A stretch of DNA of 64,000 nt from Pectobacterium aroidearum (GTDB lineage: Bacteria > Pseudomonadota > Gammaproteobacteria > Enterobacterales > Enterobacteriaceae). The position numbers and the translations under genes are program-made. Positions 27,112 to 37,782 of the stretch are shown here, piece by piece; position 1 is the stretch's first letter, and the number at the start of each line of letters is the position of its first letter. The notes beneath the pieces are model-generated. The model ran no database searches. It was given only the letters and a program-made list of their open reading frames with translations, and was not told the DNA's origin. The stretch covers positions 124,001-188,000 of the forward strand of contig NZ_CP065044.1 in assembly GCF_015689195.1 (NCBI RefSeq), read 5' to 3'.

Positions 27112-28788
27112 TTAAAAGGTCTCCCAATTTTGATTATCTTTACCTGTACCTGCGTTGCCTTTCGTCGTGCTCAGAGACGGTAGTGTGCCGATCGGTCTTT
27201 TCAGCGTTGTAGCCACACGTAACGACGATGCGCCTTCAACCGTAAAGACTTTCATGATGTCCACCAGGCGTGCTGCCTGCTCGCTCAGGCTATCGGCGGC
27301 AGATGCAGATTGCTCAACGAGCGCGGCGTTCTGCTGGGTGACCTGATCCAGTTGGTTAATGGCATCGTGTATCTGTGATACACCCGATTCCTGTTCTTGC
27401 GTAGTGACGCCGATTTCGTTGATTAAATCAGCAACGTGGCGCGCCTGACGAACCAGCTCTTCGATCGTGGTTCCTGCATCGCCCACCAGTACAGAACCTG
27501 TTTCAACTTTCTCGACGCTGTGACCGATCAGTTCTTTAATCTCTTTGGCTGCGGTGGCGGAGCGCTGTGCCAGCGAGCGAACTTCGCCAGCCACCACGGC
27601 AAAGCCACGGCCCTGTTCGCCGGCTCTGGCTGCTTCAACGGCGGCGTTGAGTGCCAGAATATTGGTCTGGAAAGCGATACCGTCGATAACGCCGATAATG
27701 TCGCCGATCTTACGCGAACTGGCGGTGATATCTTCCATCGTACGCACAACGTTATTGACCGCATCGCCGCCTTTTTGCGCTGTGGTGCTGGCGGAATGGG
27801 CTAACTCTGTTGCGGTGCGCACGGTCGCCGCATTCTGCTTCACCGTGGTATTCATTTGTTCCATCGAGGCTGCGGTTTCCTGAAGATTTGCAGCCTGTTC
27901 TTCCGTGCGCTGGCTCAGATCGGTGTTGCCCATCGCAATCTGCGTCGCGCCGGTGGCGATCGATTCGCTGCTCTGATGCACCTGACCGACCAGATTACTC
28001 AGGTTTTGGCGCATATCCTCCATCGCAGCCAGTACGCTGGTGGTATCTCCATCGCGCAGTTCAATCGCAACGGCCAGATTCCCCTGTGCAACCTGACGGG
28101 TCACTTCCCGCGTGTAGGCTGGCTCCCCCCCGAGCTGACGTTTAATGGTGCGGGTAATCCACCATGAAATCATTGCACCCAGCACGACAGAAAGCAGGGC
28201 GATGATGACCATCAGCGTGCCCGCGTTAGTGGCATTTTTTAAAGACTGGTCGGCGATGTCGACTGTGAGCTTCTCTTGCCAGTTGACCATGTCATTCAGC
28301 GCTTTGAAGACGGCTTCCTGTTTTGCCCGCACGTCTGTTAATAACAGATGTTGCGCTTCGCTGTTTTTATTCGCCATGGCTAATGTGATGGCGTTGGTAT
28401 AGCTACTGCTGTAAGCCGGGCGCACGCGCTCCAGTTCCGCGACCAATTCCTGAGCATGTTTCTCGGCGGCGCTGTCGTGTATTTTGGTAAGTAACGCGTT
28501 ATTGCGGGAGACCATCTCCTCGATACGCACTTTCTCTTGCTGCATCTGCCGACTGTCTTCCTGCATCGTCAGGTTTCTGATGGCGATGGCATTGGTGTTT
28601 ATGTTGTCTTTAAACTCCTGCATCATGATGAGGTTGGTAATGCGAACCTGCGACAGCAGCTGGATATTTTCCCCGAGTTTATCTAACTGGATACGGCCAA
28701 ATATCGCCACCAGAAAACCGATAGCAATCACCAGAGTAAAGCCTGTCCCTAGCATTTTACCCAGGCTGCTATTTTTGATGAGATTCAT
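27112..28788 (-). CDS. Methyl-accepting chemotaxis protein (MCP 2 of 4)
   Basis: The 558-residue receptor starts MNLIKNSSLGKMLGTGF; I chose the ATG at 28788 because of its AAGGGA site, and the frame upstream to 28881 looks non-coding. TM1, a four-helix-bundle sensor, TM2 (after residue 190), HAMP and a signalling domain with [20 protein letters not shown] are present, and it ends in NWETF. Its HAMP region resembles MCP 1 ([22 protein letters not shown]), while the distal signalling part ([18 protein letters not shown]) resembles MCP 3 and MCP 4. This mosaic suggests gene conversion. Confidence 0.93.
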   Translation of the reverse strand: MNLIKNSSLGKMLGTGFTLVIAIGFLVAIFGRIQLDKLGENIQLLSQVRITNLIMMQEFKDNINTNAIAIRNLTMQEDSRQMQQEKVRIEEMVSRNNALLTKIHDSAAEKHAQELVAELERVRPAYSSSYTNAITLAMANKNSEAQHLLLTDVRAKQEAVFKALNDMVNWQEKLTVDIADQSLKNATNAGTLMVIIALLSVVLGAMISWWITRTIKRQLGGEPAYTREVTRQVAQGNLAVAIELRDGDTTSVLAAMEDMRQNLSNLVGQVHQSSESIATGATQIAMGNTDLSQRTEEQAANLQETAASMEQMNTTVKQNAATVRTATELAHSASTTAQKGGDAVNNVVRTMEDITASSRKIGDIIGVIDGIAFQTNILALNAAVEAARAGEQGRGFAVVAGEVRSLAQRSATAAKEIKELIGHSVEKVETGSVLVGDAGTTIEELVRQARHVADLINEIGVTTQEQESGVSQIHDAINQLDQVTQQNAALVEQSASAADSLSEQAARLVDIMKVFTVEGASSLRVATTLKRPIGTLPSLSTTKGNAGTGKDNQNWETF

Positions 28789-29430
28789 TGTGTCCCTTAT
28801 TATATGCTGAAGATGAATATGGTTGGTGTAGGTGTGCTTTAAATGTGAAATAGGCGTTGCGCAAACGTATTTATTTTGCAAATGCCGTCACGTTGCGGTT
28901 TGAGCTATGTCAGGTAAATCCTTTCCTTTAATCACTGCCCGTTTCCTTTCGGCTATAAATGTATTTCACGTTACTTTTTCTGGTTATTTTCTTAGCAAAG
29001 TAGGGTTGTGTCTGGTGCGATAGAACCTATTCTGATGACAGGGAAATGATGGCGCAGGAGTATAAAGGCGAAGGGAAAATCCGCAATATTTCTATGGGTT
29101 AGAGAAAAAATAAACTGATATCGTGCTGTAATGTTAAATTGACAGTCATGTTAATAAACGTTGTGAATTATGATTCTCTGCTTATTTATTCAACCTTAAA
29201 GCGGGTTTTATTTTCTATTTATTCTTCTTTTTCGAACGATATGATGATTTTACCATCATATATTTGATGTTTTTATCATCACAGCGTTGTCATTTCTCTT
29301 GTTTTTTATTGATTTTATTTTATTGCATTTAATATAAAGTTAATTGCGAGTTTTTCTTTTTTATTAATTGTTTTTCCCTATTGAAAAAACCGCTGATCGC
29401 TCAGCGGTTTCGGCATGTTTTGATTAACGG
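28789..29430. other. AT-rich intergenic region between MCP 2 and MCP 3
   Basis: No gene in 642 bp. A possible but poorly spaced sigma-28-like element for MCP 2 lies near 28947-28973 (GCCGAAAG on the minus strand). An 8-bp-arm inverted repeat (ATATGATG/CATCATAT) is at 29239-29261. The MCP 3 terminator is at 29384-29410. Confidence 0.5.
29384..29410 (-). terminator. Terminator of MCP 3
   Basis: A 10-bp stem (AAACCGCTGA with complement, 4-nt loop) followed on the minus strand by a U-run lies 20 bp after the MCP 3 stop. The core is nearly the same as the terminator at 24847-24878. Confidence 0.92.
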
Positions 29431-31101
29431 CTAAAAGGTTTCCCAGTTTTGTTTATCGCTTCCCGTGGTGCTTTTAGGGTTGGCGAGTGAAAGCTTTGCG
29501 CTGTCAGGCCGTTTTAACTGTGGAGCAAGGCGCTGCGGCGCTCCGCCTTCAACGATGAAGACTTTCATCAGTTCTACCAGATGAGCGGCTTGCTCACTCA
29601 GGCTATCGGCCGCAGATGCGGATTGCTCAACGAGCGCGGCGTTCTGCTGCGTGACCTGATCGAGTTGGTTCACCGCCTCATGAATCTGTGAGACGCCGGA
29701 TTCTTGTTCCTGCGTGGTAATGCCAATTTCGTTAATCAGATCGGCAACGTGGCGCGCCTGACGAACCAGCTCTTCGATTGTTGTGCCCGCATCGCTGACC
29801 AGTGCGGAGCCTGTCTCGACTTTCTCGACGCTGTGACCGATCAGCTCTTTAATCTCTTTGGCTGCGGTGGCGGAACGCTGTGCCAGCGAGCGGACTTCGC
29901 CAGCTACCACGGCAAAGCCACGACCTTGCTCACCTGCCCGAGCCGCTTCGACCGCGGCGTTGAGCGCCAGAATATTGGTCTGGAAAGCGATGCCGTCAAT
30001 CACGCTAATGATGTCGTTAATCTTGTGCGAACTGTCGGTAATTTCTTTCATCGTGACAACAATATTCCCGACAGCTTCACCGCCTTTAGCCGCGGTGTTG
30101 CTGGCAGCCTGCGCCAGTTGAGCGGCGTTGCGCACGGTATCGGTATTTTGACGCACTGTCTGGCTCATTTCTTCCGTAGACGCTGCGGTTTGCTGTAAGT
30201 TGGCTGCCTGCTCCTCTGTGCGCTGGCTGAGGTCAGCACTGCCTGCGGCGATCTGTCTGGCTCCGGTGGCGATAGATTCGCTGCTCTCACGCACCTGTTC
30301 AACAATGCTGCTTAAGCTTTTGCGCATGTTATTCATCGCGAACAGCAAACTGGTATTGTCACCTGACGCCAGATCGACCGGTATTGCGAGATTACCTTGT
30401 GCGATTTCCTGTGTGACCTGCGTGGCATAGGCGGGTTCACCCCCCAGCTGCTTCTTGATATGGCGGGTAATCAGCCAGGCGATGCATGCGCCGAATAATG
30501 AGGCGATGACAGCCAGAATGAGCAGGGAATTGCCATCATAGTAGGACTCTTCAATCGCGTTGGTTGCCGTTTGCGTGGTGTAGTCTCTCTGCAACTGAAT
30601 CATGGTGTTCAGATTGTTAAAAAGCTTGGTTTGTATGGGTTCAAGCTGGGTTTTAACTAACTCGATAGATTCAGCCTGTCTATTGCTGAGTGACAGCGCG
30701 ACGGCCTGGCGGCCTACTCTGGCAAATTCAGTGCGGTTTTGCTGTAGCTCGCCCAGAATATTGCGAACCTCGGTTGCCCGTAAATTGGTTTCCAGTTGAG
30801 TGACGAGCTGCGTGTTTTTGGCACTCGTGGTTTCAATCAGTTTTTGATTGTCTTCCAGAACCTTTTGCTCGGTAGCGATCAACATACGCAATGTGGCTTT
30901 GATCGTGACGTTAAGATTATCTTTCAGTTCTTGTAGCACGATGAGATTGGCAAGGTGGTGTTTGGCCAGCCTGTCCGTAGTATTACCGAGGCCAACCAGG
31001 TGCATTCTGCCGAAGATAGCCACTAATAGGCCAATAATAATAACAATGGCAAAGCCTGAACCGACCTGAGTACCCAGTTTCATTTTTTTTGTATGCTGCA
31101 T
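29431..31101 (-). CDS. Methyl-accepting chemotaxis protein (MCP 3 of 4)
   Basis: The 556-residue receptor has TM1 ([14 protein letters not shown]), a helical sensor, TM2 ([19 protein letters not shown]), HAMP, the [20 protein letters not shown] hairpin tip and the NWETF tether. It starts with a GAGGATAAC site. Its C-terminal half is almost the same as MCP 4, but the periplasmic sensor differs, so the two probably detect different ligands. A sigma-28-type promoter lies upstream. Confidence 0.93.
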   Translation of the reverse strand: MQHTKKMKLGTQVGSGFAIVIIIGLLVAIFGRMHLVGLGNTTDRLAKHHLANLIVLQELKDNLNVTIKATLRMLIATEQKVLEDNQKLIETTSAKNTQLVTQLETNLRATEVRNILGELQQNRTEFARVGRQAVALSLSNRQAESIELVKTQLEPIQTKLFNNLNTMIQLQRDYTTQTATNAIEESYYDGNSLLILAVIASLFGACIAWLITRHIKKQLGGEPAYATQVTQEIAQGNLAIPVDLASGDNTSLLFAMNNMRKSLSSIVEQVRESSESIATGARQIAAGSADLSQRTEEQAANLQQTAASTEEMSQTVRQNTDTVRNAAQLAQAASNTAAKGGEAVGNIVVTMKEITDSSHKINDIISVIDGIAFQTNILALNAAVEAARAGEQGRGFAVVAGEVRSLAQRSATAAKEIKELIGHSVEKVETGSALVSDAGTTIEELVRQARHVADLINEIGITTQEQESGVSQIHEAVNQLDQVTQQNAALVEQSASAADSLSEQAAHLVELMKVFIVEGGAPQRLAPQLKRPDSAKLSLANPKSTTGSDKQNWETF

Positions 31102-31225
31102 GTTATCCTCATGACTTATTTACAATATTTATTGTTATTAAGCAGATTTTCCTTTGCACGATGGAGGCATGTGCTGCTGCGGTTTCTCGATCCCTCTGAT
31201 GAATAATTAAGCACTTCACTCTAGA

Positions 31226-31252
31226 GTATCGGCATGACCGGAGAAAACATTG
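31226..31252 (-). promoter_or_regulatory. Sigma-28 (FliA) type promoter of MCP 3
   Basis: On the minus strand CAATGTTT, 11 bp, then GCCGATAC matches TAAAGTTT-N11-GCCGATAA at 13 of 16 positions with exact spacing. It lies about 125 bp before the MCP 3 start, placing the receptor in the flagellar late regulon. Confidence 0.75.
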
Positions 31253-31340
31253 ATTTTAATTGCCGCCTTTGCAGCGTGGCGCACGCTGATGAGGAAAAAA
31301 CAGAAAACGCAGGGTATGGCGGGGTTCGGTGGAGAATGGA

Positions 31341-31371
31341 TGTGAAAGTAAATAGGGGGAGGTGATCCCCC
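31341..31371 (-). terminator. Probable terminator of MCP 4
   Basis: GGGGGA/TCCCCC forms a 6-bp stem with a 5-nt loop 10 bp after the MCP 4 stop, followed on the minus strand by the T-rich CTATTTACTTTC. Confidence 0.65.
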
Positions 31372-31380
31372 TGTGTCGAA

Positions 31381-33060
31381 TCAGAACTGTTCCCAGTTTT
31401 GCGTATCGCTTCCTGCGCGGCTTCTGGAATTGGCAAGCGAGAGTTTGGCGCTGTCAGGCCTTTTCAACTGCGGAGCAAGGCGCTGTGACGATCCGCCTTC
31501 AACGACGAAGACTTTCATCAGCTCGACCAGATGAGCCGCCTGATCGCTCAGGCTATCGGCGGCAGACGCGGATTGCTCAACGAGCGCGGCGTTCTGCTGC
31601 GTGACCTGATCGAGTTGGTTAACGGCATCGTGAATCTGCGAGACACCAGATTCTTGTTCCTGCGTGGTGACGCCAATTTCGTTAATCAGATCGGCAACGT
31701 GACGCGCCTGACGAACCAGCTCTTCGATTGTCGTGCCCGCATCGCTGACCAGTGCGGAGCCCGTCTCGACTTTCTCGACGCTGTGGCCGATCAGTTCTTT
31801 AATCTCTTTGGCTGCGGTGGCGGAGCGCTGCGCCAGCGAGCGAACTTCGCCAGCCACCACGGCAAAACCACGGCCTTGTTCACCCGCCCGGGCGGCTTCG
31901 ACCGCGGCGTTGAGCGCCAGAATGTTGGTCTGGAAGGCGATGCCGTCAATGACGCTGATGATGTCGCCAATTTTGTGCGAACTGTCGGTAATTTCTTTCA
32001 TGGTGACAACGATATTGCCGACGGCTGCACCGCCTTTAGCCGCGGTGTTGCTGGCAGCCTGCGCCAGTTGAGCGGCATTACGCACGGTGTCTGAGTTCTG
32101 ACGTACGGTCTGGCTCATCTCTTCCATTGAGGCTGCGGTCTGTTGCAGATTGGCCGCCTGCTCTTCCGTACGCTGGCTGAGGTCGGTACTGCCTGCGGCG
32201 ATTTGGCTGGCGCCGGTGGCGATGGATTCACTGCTCTCACGCACCTGTTCAACAATGCTACTCAGGCTTTTGCGCATTCCGTTCATGGCTGCCAGTACAC
32301 TGCGGTCATCACCGGGACGTAAGTTCACGGCGACGGCCAGATTTCCCTGCGCAACCGCCTGGGCGATTTGTGCGGCGTAAGCCACTTCACCACCCAGTAA
32401 CCCTTTGATGGTGCGGGTAATCAGTACGGAAACCAGAATGCCAACGAGCACCGCAATGGCTGCGAAGACGATCAGCATGTTGCCGTCTGAGCGCGCTTCC
32501 TGCATCGCGCTTGTCGTCATATCCAGCGTCCGTGTTTTCTGAAATTCCCGCATGCTATCCAGCGCGGCGAAAACTGGTGCCTGCGTAACCTGCATCTCAT
32601 TGACCATGATTTGCACGGCACGCGCCCTTTCTTCGGCGTTCTCGGATAGACCAAGTTCAACCGCCTTATTCACGGTATCCCGATAAGCCGGACGCGCCTG
32701 AGTCAGGCTCTCCAGCGTGTCACGAGTTTCTGGTTCAGACATGTGTTCATACAGTTTGGTCAGGATTTCTGTATTGCGGGCAATTTGCTGATCGATCAGG
32801 CGCTTTTCTTCCTGAATACGGCTCCTGTCATCGGTCAGGCCAATGTTACGCACCGAACGCGCCACGGCATCAAAACCGTTTTTGGCGTCCTGTATCAGGA
32901 TAAGGCTGGTCAGATTTTTTTCGGACAGTGATTCAATATCTTCACCCAGATCGACCAGATGCGCGCGCCCCAGCACGGCGACCATCAGACCGATGATGAT
33001 GACAGAGGCGAAGCCAGCACCCAACATGGTGCCAAGCTTCATTTTTGCTAGAAAATTCAT
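31381..33060 (-). CDS. Methyl-accepting chemotaxis protein (MCP 4 of 4)
   Basis: The 559-residue receptor has TM1 ([17 protein letters not shown]), a helical periplasmic sensor, TM2 ([20 protein letters not shown]), HAMP, the [20 protein letters not shown] tip and a C-terminal NWEQF, a variant of the NWETF tether seen in the other three. It has an AAAGGA site in a leader resembling that of MCP 1. A sigma-28-like ACCGATAA box is at 33080-33087 on the minus strand, with a poorly spaced upstream CAAAG. Confidence 0.93.
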   Translation of the reverse strand: MNFLAKMKLGTMLGAGFASVIIIGLMVAVLGRAHLVDLGEDIESLSEKNLTSLILIQDAKNGFDAVARSVRNIGLTDDRSRIQEEKRLIDQQIARNTEILTKLYEHMSEPETRDTLESLTQARPAYRDTVNKAVELGLSENAEERARAVQIMVNEMQVTQAPVFAALDSMREFQKTRTLDMTTSAMQEARSDGNMLIVFAAIAVLVGILVSVLITRTIKGLLGGEVAYAAQIAQAVAQGNLAVAVNLRPGDDRSVLAAMNGMRKSLSSIVEQVRESSESIATGASQIAAGSTDLSQRTEEQAANLQQTAASMEEMSQTVRQNSDTVRNAAQLAQAASNTAAKGGAAVGNIVVTMKEITDSSHKIGDIISVIDGIAFQTNILALNAAVEAARAGEQGRGFAVVAGEVRSLAQRSATAAKEIKELIGHSVEKVETGSALVSDAGTTIEELVRQARHVADLINEIGVTTQEQESGVSQIHDAVNQLDQVTQQNAALVEQSASAADSLSDQAAHLVELMKVFVVEGGSSQRLAPQLKRPDSAKLSLANSRSRAGSDTQNWEQF

Positions 33061-33299
33061 AATGTTCCTTTATTATTTTTTATCGGTGATGCAGGTTCTG
33101 CTTTGTGGATTGGGTCTCTTCTGCGACAGGTCAGGAATAGGATGTACTTCTGATGACGTCATGTGTTGGCATGCAGACTTGCGTAGCGGTGGTAAAGAAA
33201 CGCGCAGTTCCTTACCCCATGCACAGTATAAAGACAGGTGTGGATAGGCAGATGTGGAATATAGGAGTAAAACAGGCGCATTTTCCGGCATAAAGAGAA

Positions 33300-33325
33300 A
33301 AACCGCCGAAGATCAGCGGTTTTTC
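33300..33325 (-). terminator. Terminator of the otn operon
   Basis: AAAACCGC and GCGGTTTT form an 8-bp stem with a 9-nt loop, flanked by A and T runs on both sides. It lies 40 bp after the transporter stop and also faces the MCP 4 leader. Confidence 0.88.
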
Positions 33326-33364
33326 CTTTAGTGAAAGGTCGTAAGGGGTGAAACGTTGAGACGT

Positions 33365-34723
33365 TTACATCACCAGCCACAACGCCCAGGTGAAGAGGAA
33401 CCCGGCTAGCCCGAGGATAGTTGTCAGCACCGTCCAGGTGCGCAGGCCATCGGCGACGGACAGCCCCAGATATTTGGTGACGATCCAGAAACCCGAGTCA
33501 TTAACGTGTGATAGACCCAGTCCGCCAAAACAGGCAGAGAGTGTCACCAGCACCAGCTGCATCTGGTTCAGGCCGCTGACGGCTTCGCTCAGCAGGCCGC
33601 AGGTGGTGAGAATGGCAACGGTAGCGGAACCTTGCGAGGCACGCAGCGCCAGCGACAGAATAAATGCGGCAGGCACCAGCGGCAGGTGAATGCTGGTCAA
33701 CGTATCCGCCAGCGCTTTACCAATGCCCGATTCCACCAGCACTTTACCGAACACGCCACCGGCACCGGTCACCATAATGACCATCGCCGCGGCAGGCATG
33801 GCATCACCCATCACACCGCTGGCTTTCTCCAGCGACCAGCCGCGACGCAGTGCAATCAGCCAGAACGCTAAGGCCAGTGCAATCAGCAGCGCCACGGCAG
33901 GAGAACCGACCAGCGACATCACGTTACGCACCGGGTGTCCGGCAGGCAGAATGGTCGCAGAGACGGTGCCGAGCATAATGATGGCAATCGGAATCGCAAT
34001 CAGCGCGGCGATCAGCCCGGCGGAGGGGGCAGAGACGGGGGCCGTATCCGGCGTGGCATCTTCCGGCTTCGCCAGCTGTAGCTGCTCTAATACTTCAACG
34101 GAAAGCGCATAATTACGGCGGTTCATGGCCTTGGCAGCCCAGTAGCTGATGATGCCGACAGGAATCGAGACCAGCAGGCCAATGATGGTCAGCCAGCCGA
34201 TATCCGCATTTAGCAGGCCAGCAGCGGCGACAGGACCAGGGTGGGGCGGCAGCGCGACGTGGACCGTCAGCATAACGCCCGCGACGGGCAAGCCGAATTT
34301 AATCGGGGAGACTTTCGCGACTTTCGCAAAGCCGTAAATAATTGGGGCGAGGATAATAAAGCCGACATCGAAAAATACCGGAATACCCAGAATAAAGGCG
34401 GCGATGGTTAATGCTGCCACCATTAATCCCGGCCCCATCAATTGGGCAAAGCGGTGCGCTAAGGATTCCGCGCCGCCGGACACTTCGATCATTCTGCCCA
34501 GCATGGCGCCGAGGCCGATAATAATTGCCACTGAACCGAGAATACCTCCCATACCGGAGGTAATCACTTTCATCACGTCGCCAGTGGGAATACCCGTAGC
34601 CAATGCAACGAGTAAGCTGACGACCAGCAGGGCGACAAAGGGCTGAATTTTAAATTTAATGACCATCAGCAGCAGGAGTAATACCCCGGCGATAGCGATG
34701 CAGAGTAAGAGCGAGGTGGCCAT
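33365..34723 (-). CDS. GntP-family sugar acid:H+ symporter (YgbN-like)
   Basis: The 452-residue transporter has about twelve hydrophobic helices and GntP-family signatures (GLGAMLGRMIEVSGGAESLA, LPPHPGPVAAAGLLNADIG, HVNDSGFWIVTKYLG). As the last gene of an ltnD-otnKCI operon it probably imports L-threonate or a related four-carbon sugar acid, the place held by ygbN in E. coli. Substrate is inferred from the operon. Gap to otnI is about 315 bp and contains an ERIC element. Confidence 0.9.
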   Translation of the reverse strand: MATSLLLCIAIAGVLLLLLMVIKFKIQPFVALLVVSLLVALATGIPTGDVMKVITSGMGGILGSVAIIIGLGAMLGRMIEVSGGAESLAHRFAQLMGPGLMVAALTIAAFILGIPVFFDVGFIILAPIIYGFAKVAKVSPIKFGLPVAGVMLTVHVALPPHPGPVAAAGLLNADIGWLTIIGLLVSIPVGIISYWAAKAMNRRNYALSVEVLEQLQLAKPEDATPDTAPVSAPSAGLIAALIAIPIAIIMLGTVSATILPAGHPVRNVMSLVGSPAVALLIALALAFWLIALRRGWSLEKASGVMGDAMPAAAMVIMVTGAGGVFGKVLVESGIGKALADTLTSIHLPLVPAAFILSLALRASQGSATVAILTTCGLLSEAVSGLNQMQLVLVTLSACFGGLGLSHVNDSGFWIVTKYLGLSVADGLRTWTVLTTILGLAGFLFTWALWLVM

Positions 34724-34889
34724 GTTCTTATCCTCATTGACCCATTTTGCAATTCAGAGGCTGAAAAGGTATTGGGTTATTGTTTTATTTGAAGAAAAGG
34801 GTGACCTGATTCCCACATTGAAATAATGCGGGAATCTGACCTTTTCTCGTATTTTATAAAGGTGTCTCTGGTGTTTGCTTTTTTATAAA

Positions 34890-35017
<128 letters not shown>

Positions 35018-35038
35018 GTCATGCATTACGGCGATAAT

Positions 35039-35821
35039 TTATTTCTTCAGCCAGGGTTTAATCCATCCCAGCCCGTCTTCCGTTTTGCCACGCGGGTTAT
35101 ATTCACAACCAACCCAGCCGCCATAATTCACGCGATCCAATTCGGCAAAGATGAACGGGTAATTAATCTCTCCTTCATCGGGTTCATGCCGTGCAGGAAC
35201 CGAGGCAATTTGAATATGTCCGATGCGGCCATCCAAATCGTGAATAATTTGCGTCAGGTTGCCATCGACAATTTGCGCGTGGAAGAAATCCAACTGGATA
35301 TAGACGTTCGGCCGATCGATCAGATTGGCTAATTCCAGCGCCTGATACTGACTAGCGAACAGATAATTCGGCTTCACTTTCGCGCTCAGCGCTTCAATCA
35401 TGATATTGATGCCGTGCGGTGCAAATTTATCGGCGGCGTAGCGCAGGTTATCAATAAAGGTTTGCTGATAGGCTGCGCGGTCTTCACCGGGCGGGACGAC
35501 ACCCCCCATCACCAGTACCGAAGGACAGTTGAGCGCCAGCGCATATTCCAGCGCGTTATCGATATCCCGGCGAGCATCTTCAATGCGATCGGGCAGGGCG
35601 GATACGCCCCATTCGCCCGCGGCGATATTGCCGGGCGCAGTATTGAACAACACCTGCTTCAGGCCATTTTCCCGCAGCTTTTCCGCCAGCAGCGGTGCCG
35701 GATATTCATAAGGAAACAGGTACTCGACCGAAGTGAAACCCGCATCGGCAGCGGCTTTAAAACGATCGAGAAACGGCACGTCGGTAAACAGCATAGAAAG
35801 ATTGGCAGCAAACTTAGGCAT
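35039..35821 (-). CDS. otnI: 2-oxo-tetronate isomerase OtnI (YgbM)
   Basis: The 260-residue TIM-barrel protein of the hydroxypyruvate isomerase family shows the N-terminal [21 protein letters not shown], the metal-binding IMIEALS glutamate and [20 protein letters not shown]. OtnI interconverts 2-oxo- and 3-oxo-tetronate. Its place in the ltnD-otnK-otnC-otnI order supports the call. Confidence 0.92.
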   Translation of the reverse strand: MPKFAANLSMLFTDVPFLDRFKAAADAGFTSVEYLFPYEYPAPLLAEKLRENGLKQVLFNTAPGNIAAGEWGVSALPDRIEDARRDIDNALEYALALNCPSVLVMGGVVPPGEDRAAYQQTFIDNLRYAADKFAPHGINIMIEALSAKVKPNYLFASQYQALELANLIDRPNVYIQLDFFHAQIVDGNLTQIIHDLDGRIGHIQIASVPARHEPDEGEINYPFIFAELDRVNYGGWVGCEYNPRGKTEDGLGWIKPWLKK

Positions 35822-35854
35822 GGTTAACTCCTCGGTTCAGCAAAAAATGGCTCA

Positions 35855-36511
35855 TCAAGAGAGCTCTGCAATATCGTCAGCGGTGAGGTAGCGAATTTTT
35901 CGATCACCGAGAATAAAAATCAGCTTGGCGGTTTCTTCCAGCTCTTCCATGTTGTCCGCCGCCGCACGCAGATCCTTGCCAGTGACGACCGGGCCGTGGT
36001 TAGCCAATAAGAACGCCTTGTAGCGCGAGGCCAGCTTCGCCAGATCTTCACCGAGCCGTGCATCGCCGGGACGGTAATAAGGGACGACGGGCACTTTACC
36101 GACGCGCATCACCACATAGGGCGTGAACGGCTTGATGGCATCCTGCGTATCCAGCCCTTCCAGACATGAGAGCGCCGTCAGGTAGGTGCTGTGTAGGTGG
36201 ACGATCGCTTTGCATTCGGGGTCGTTACGGTAAATCGACAGGTGAAAGCTAACCTCTTTCGACGGCTTATCCCCGGAGATCCACTCGCCGCTCAGGCTGA
36301 CTTTGGACAACCGCTCGGCATCCAGGTCGCCGAGACAGGAGCCGGTTGGCGTTGCCAACAGCGTGCCATCATCTAATAGCAACGAGAGGTTGCCCGCTGA
36401 GCCAGTGGCGTAGCCGCGCTGGAAAAAAGACGCGCCCAGTTTGACCATTTCCGCGCGTGCGCGCTGCTCGCTGTTCAGTGCGGCTTCAGTGTTGTGGTGT
36501 TTTTCACTCAT
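35855..36511 (-). CDS. otnC: 3-oxo-tetronate 4-phosphate decarboxylase OtnC (YgbL)
   Basis: The 218-residue class II aldolase-fold enzyme shows FQRGYATGSAGNLSLLLDDG, the zinc-binding VHLHSTYLTALSC and LLANHGPVV. OtnC decarboxylates 3-oxo-tetronate 4-phosphate to dihydroxyacetone phosphate. The start overlaps the otnK stop by 4 bp. Confidence 0.93.
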   Translation of the reverse strand: MSEKHHNTEAALNSEQRARAEMVKLGASFFQRGYATGSAGNLSLLLDDGTLLATPTGSCLGDLDAERLSKVSLSGEWISGDKPSKEVSFHLSIYRNDPECKAIVHLHSTYLTALSCLEGLDTQDAIKPFTPYVVMRVGKVPVVPYYRPGDARLGEDLAKLASRYKAFLLANHGPVVTGKDLRAAADNMEELEETAKLIFILGDRKIRYLTADDIAELS

Positions 36512-37782
36512 GCGGCAAACTCCTTTTGAGCGCGGGCAAAAAAGTCTTCATCACCGAAATTGCCGGATTTCAACGCCAGCGAAAGCGGATGATTGGTGGA
36601 ACGTACCCACGGCACGCCGGGAGAAATGGATGGCCCGATATGGAACGCGTGAATGCCCAGCGTTTGCACCACGATGCTGGAGGTTTCCCCGCCCGCAATG
36701 ATGAAGCGCTGGAAGCCATCCTGCTGAAGCTGGCGGGCGACGGCAGCAAACAGTTTCTCCACTGCCTGACTGCTGGCTTCTGCACCCCAGCGCTGCTGAA
36801 TCTGCGCCAGTTCGTCGGGTGATGACGTGGCGTATAGCAGCGGCGCGAGTGCGTCATCACGATGTGCTTTTACCCAGTCGGCCAGTTCCTGCACGTAGGC
36901 TTGCTGGGCATCATCGCTTTCCAGACAGCGAGCGACGTCAATCGCGCGACCCGCTGCCTGTTTCAAGTAATGAGCGACCTGCTTGTTGGTCATCACTGAG
37001 CAGGAGCCGGACAGCACAACGCCTGCGCCGGATTGTGGCTTGCCTGCCTCGGTGGCGGAACCGGTTTGTTTTGTTGGGTCTGCCAGCTGGCGTGCCAGAC
37101 CAATCGCCAGGCCGGAACCGCCAGTGACCAGTTTCATGTCGCGCAGTGCTTCACCCTGTGTTAGCAGGTGTTGTTCGTTCAACGTATCCAGCACCACATA
37201 GCGGATGCCCTGTTCTTTCAACTGTGCCAGCCGCTGTTTGACGGCTTCCGCGCCCTGATCCATCACGGCATACGGCACCAGACCGCATTGCCCCGCCGCC
37301 TGCTGCTCCATGACGCGCATCAGGTTGCTGTCCGTCATCGGTGTAACCGGATGGTGGCGCATCCCGGATTCTGACAACAGCTGATCCATCACGAATAAAT
37401 GCCCTTGATAGACGGTTCTGCCGTTCACCGGCAGCGCTGGAGAGATGATGGTCTGCGTTTCGCTGAGCTGTTCCAACAGCGCATCGGTTACCGGACCGAT
37501 GTTGCCTTTTGCTGTGCTGTCGAAGGTGGAGCAATATTTAAAGTAGAACTGCTGGCAGCCCTGCTGTTGCAGCCATGCCAGCGCCTTGAGTGAATCCGCC
37601 ACGGCCTGTTCCGCCGGACAGGAGCGCGATTTCAGGCTAATGACCACGGCCTGCGTGTCGACCTTAAAATCGGACGGCGGTACGCCGTTGAGTTGTACGG
37701 TCGGCAGCCCGTTGTTGACCAGAAAGCTGGCGATATCCGTTGCGCCGGTAAAATCATCGGCGATCACACCTAGCTTGATCAT
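36508..37782 (-). CDS. otnK: 3-oxo-tetronate kinase OtnK (YgbK, DUF1537 family)
   Basis: The 424-residue four-carbon acid sugar kinase begins with LGVIADDFTGATDIASFLV, contains KYCSTFDSTAKGNIGPV and ends with the nucleotide-binding domain (SGSCSVMTNKQV, IIAGGETSSIVVQTLG, GVPWV). It phosphorylates 3-oxo-tetronate. Both ends overlap the neighbours by 4 bp, so ltnD-otnK-otnC are translationally coupled. Confidence 0.94.
   Translation of the reverse strand: MIKLGVIADDFTGATDIASFLVNNGLPTVQLNGVPPSDFKVDTQAVVISLKSRSCPAEQAVADSLKALAWLQQQGCQQFYFKYCSTFDSTAKGNIGPVTDALLEQLSETQTIISPALPVNGRTVYQGHLFVMDQLLSESGMRHHPVTPMTDSNLMRVMEQQAAGQCGLVPYAVMDQGAEAVKQRLAQLKEQGIRYVVLDTLNEQHLLTQGEALRDMKLVTGGSGLAIGLARQLADPTKQTGSATEAGKPQSGAGVVLSGSCSVMTNKQVAHYLKQAAGRAIDVARCLESDDAQQAYVQELADWVKAHRDDALAPLLYATSSPDELAQIQQRWGAEASSQAVEKLFAAVARQLQQDGFQRFIIAGGETSSIVVQTLGIHAFHIGPSISPGVPWVRSTNHPLSLALKSGNFGDEDFFARAQKEFAA

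Noticed and set aside
28947-28973. Sigma-28-like promoter for MCP 2
   Set aside because: GCCGAAAG is present on the minus strand, but the best -35 match needs a 12-bp spacer and is weak; not listed as a feature.
31221-31436. Minus-strand 71-codon frame upstream of and overlapping the end of MCP 4
   Set aside because: It contains the sigma-28 promoter of MCP 3 region and overlaps the end of MCP 4; composition is not protein-like.
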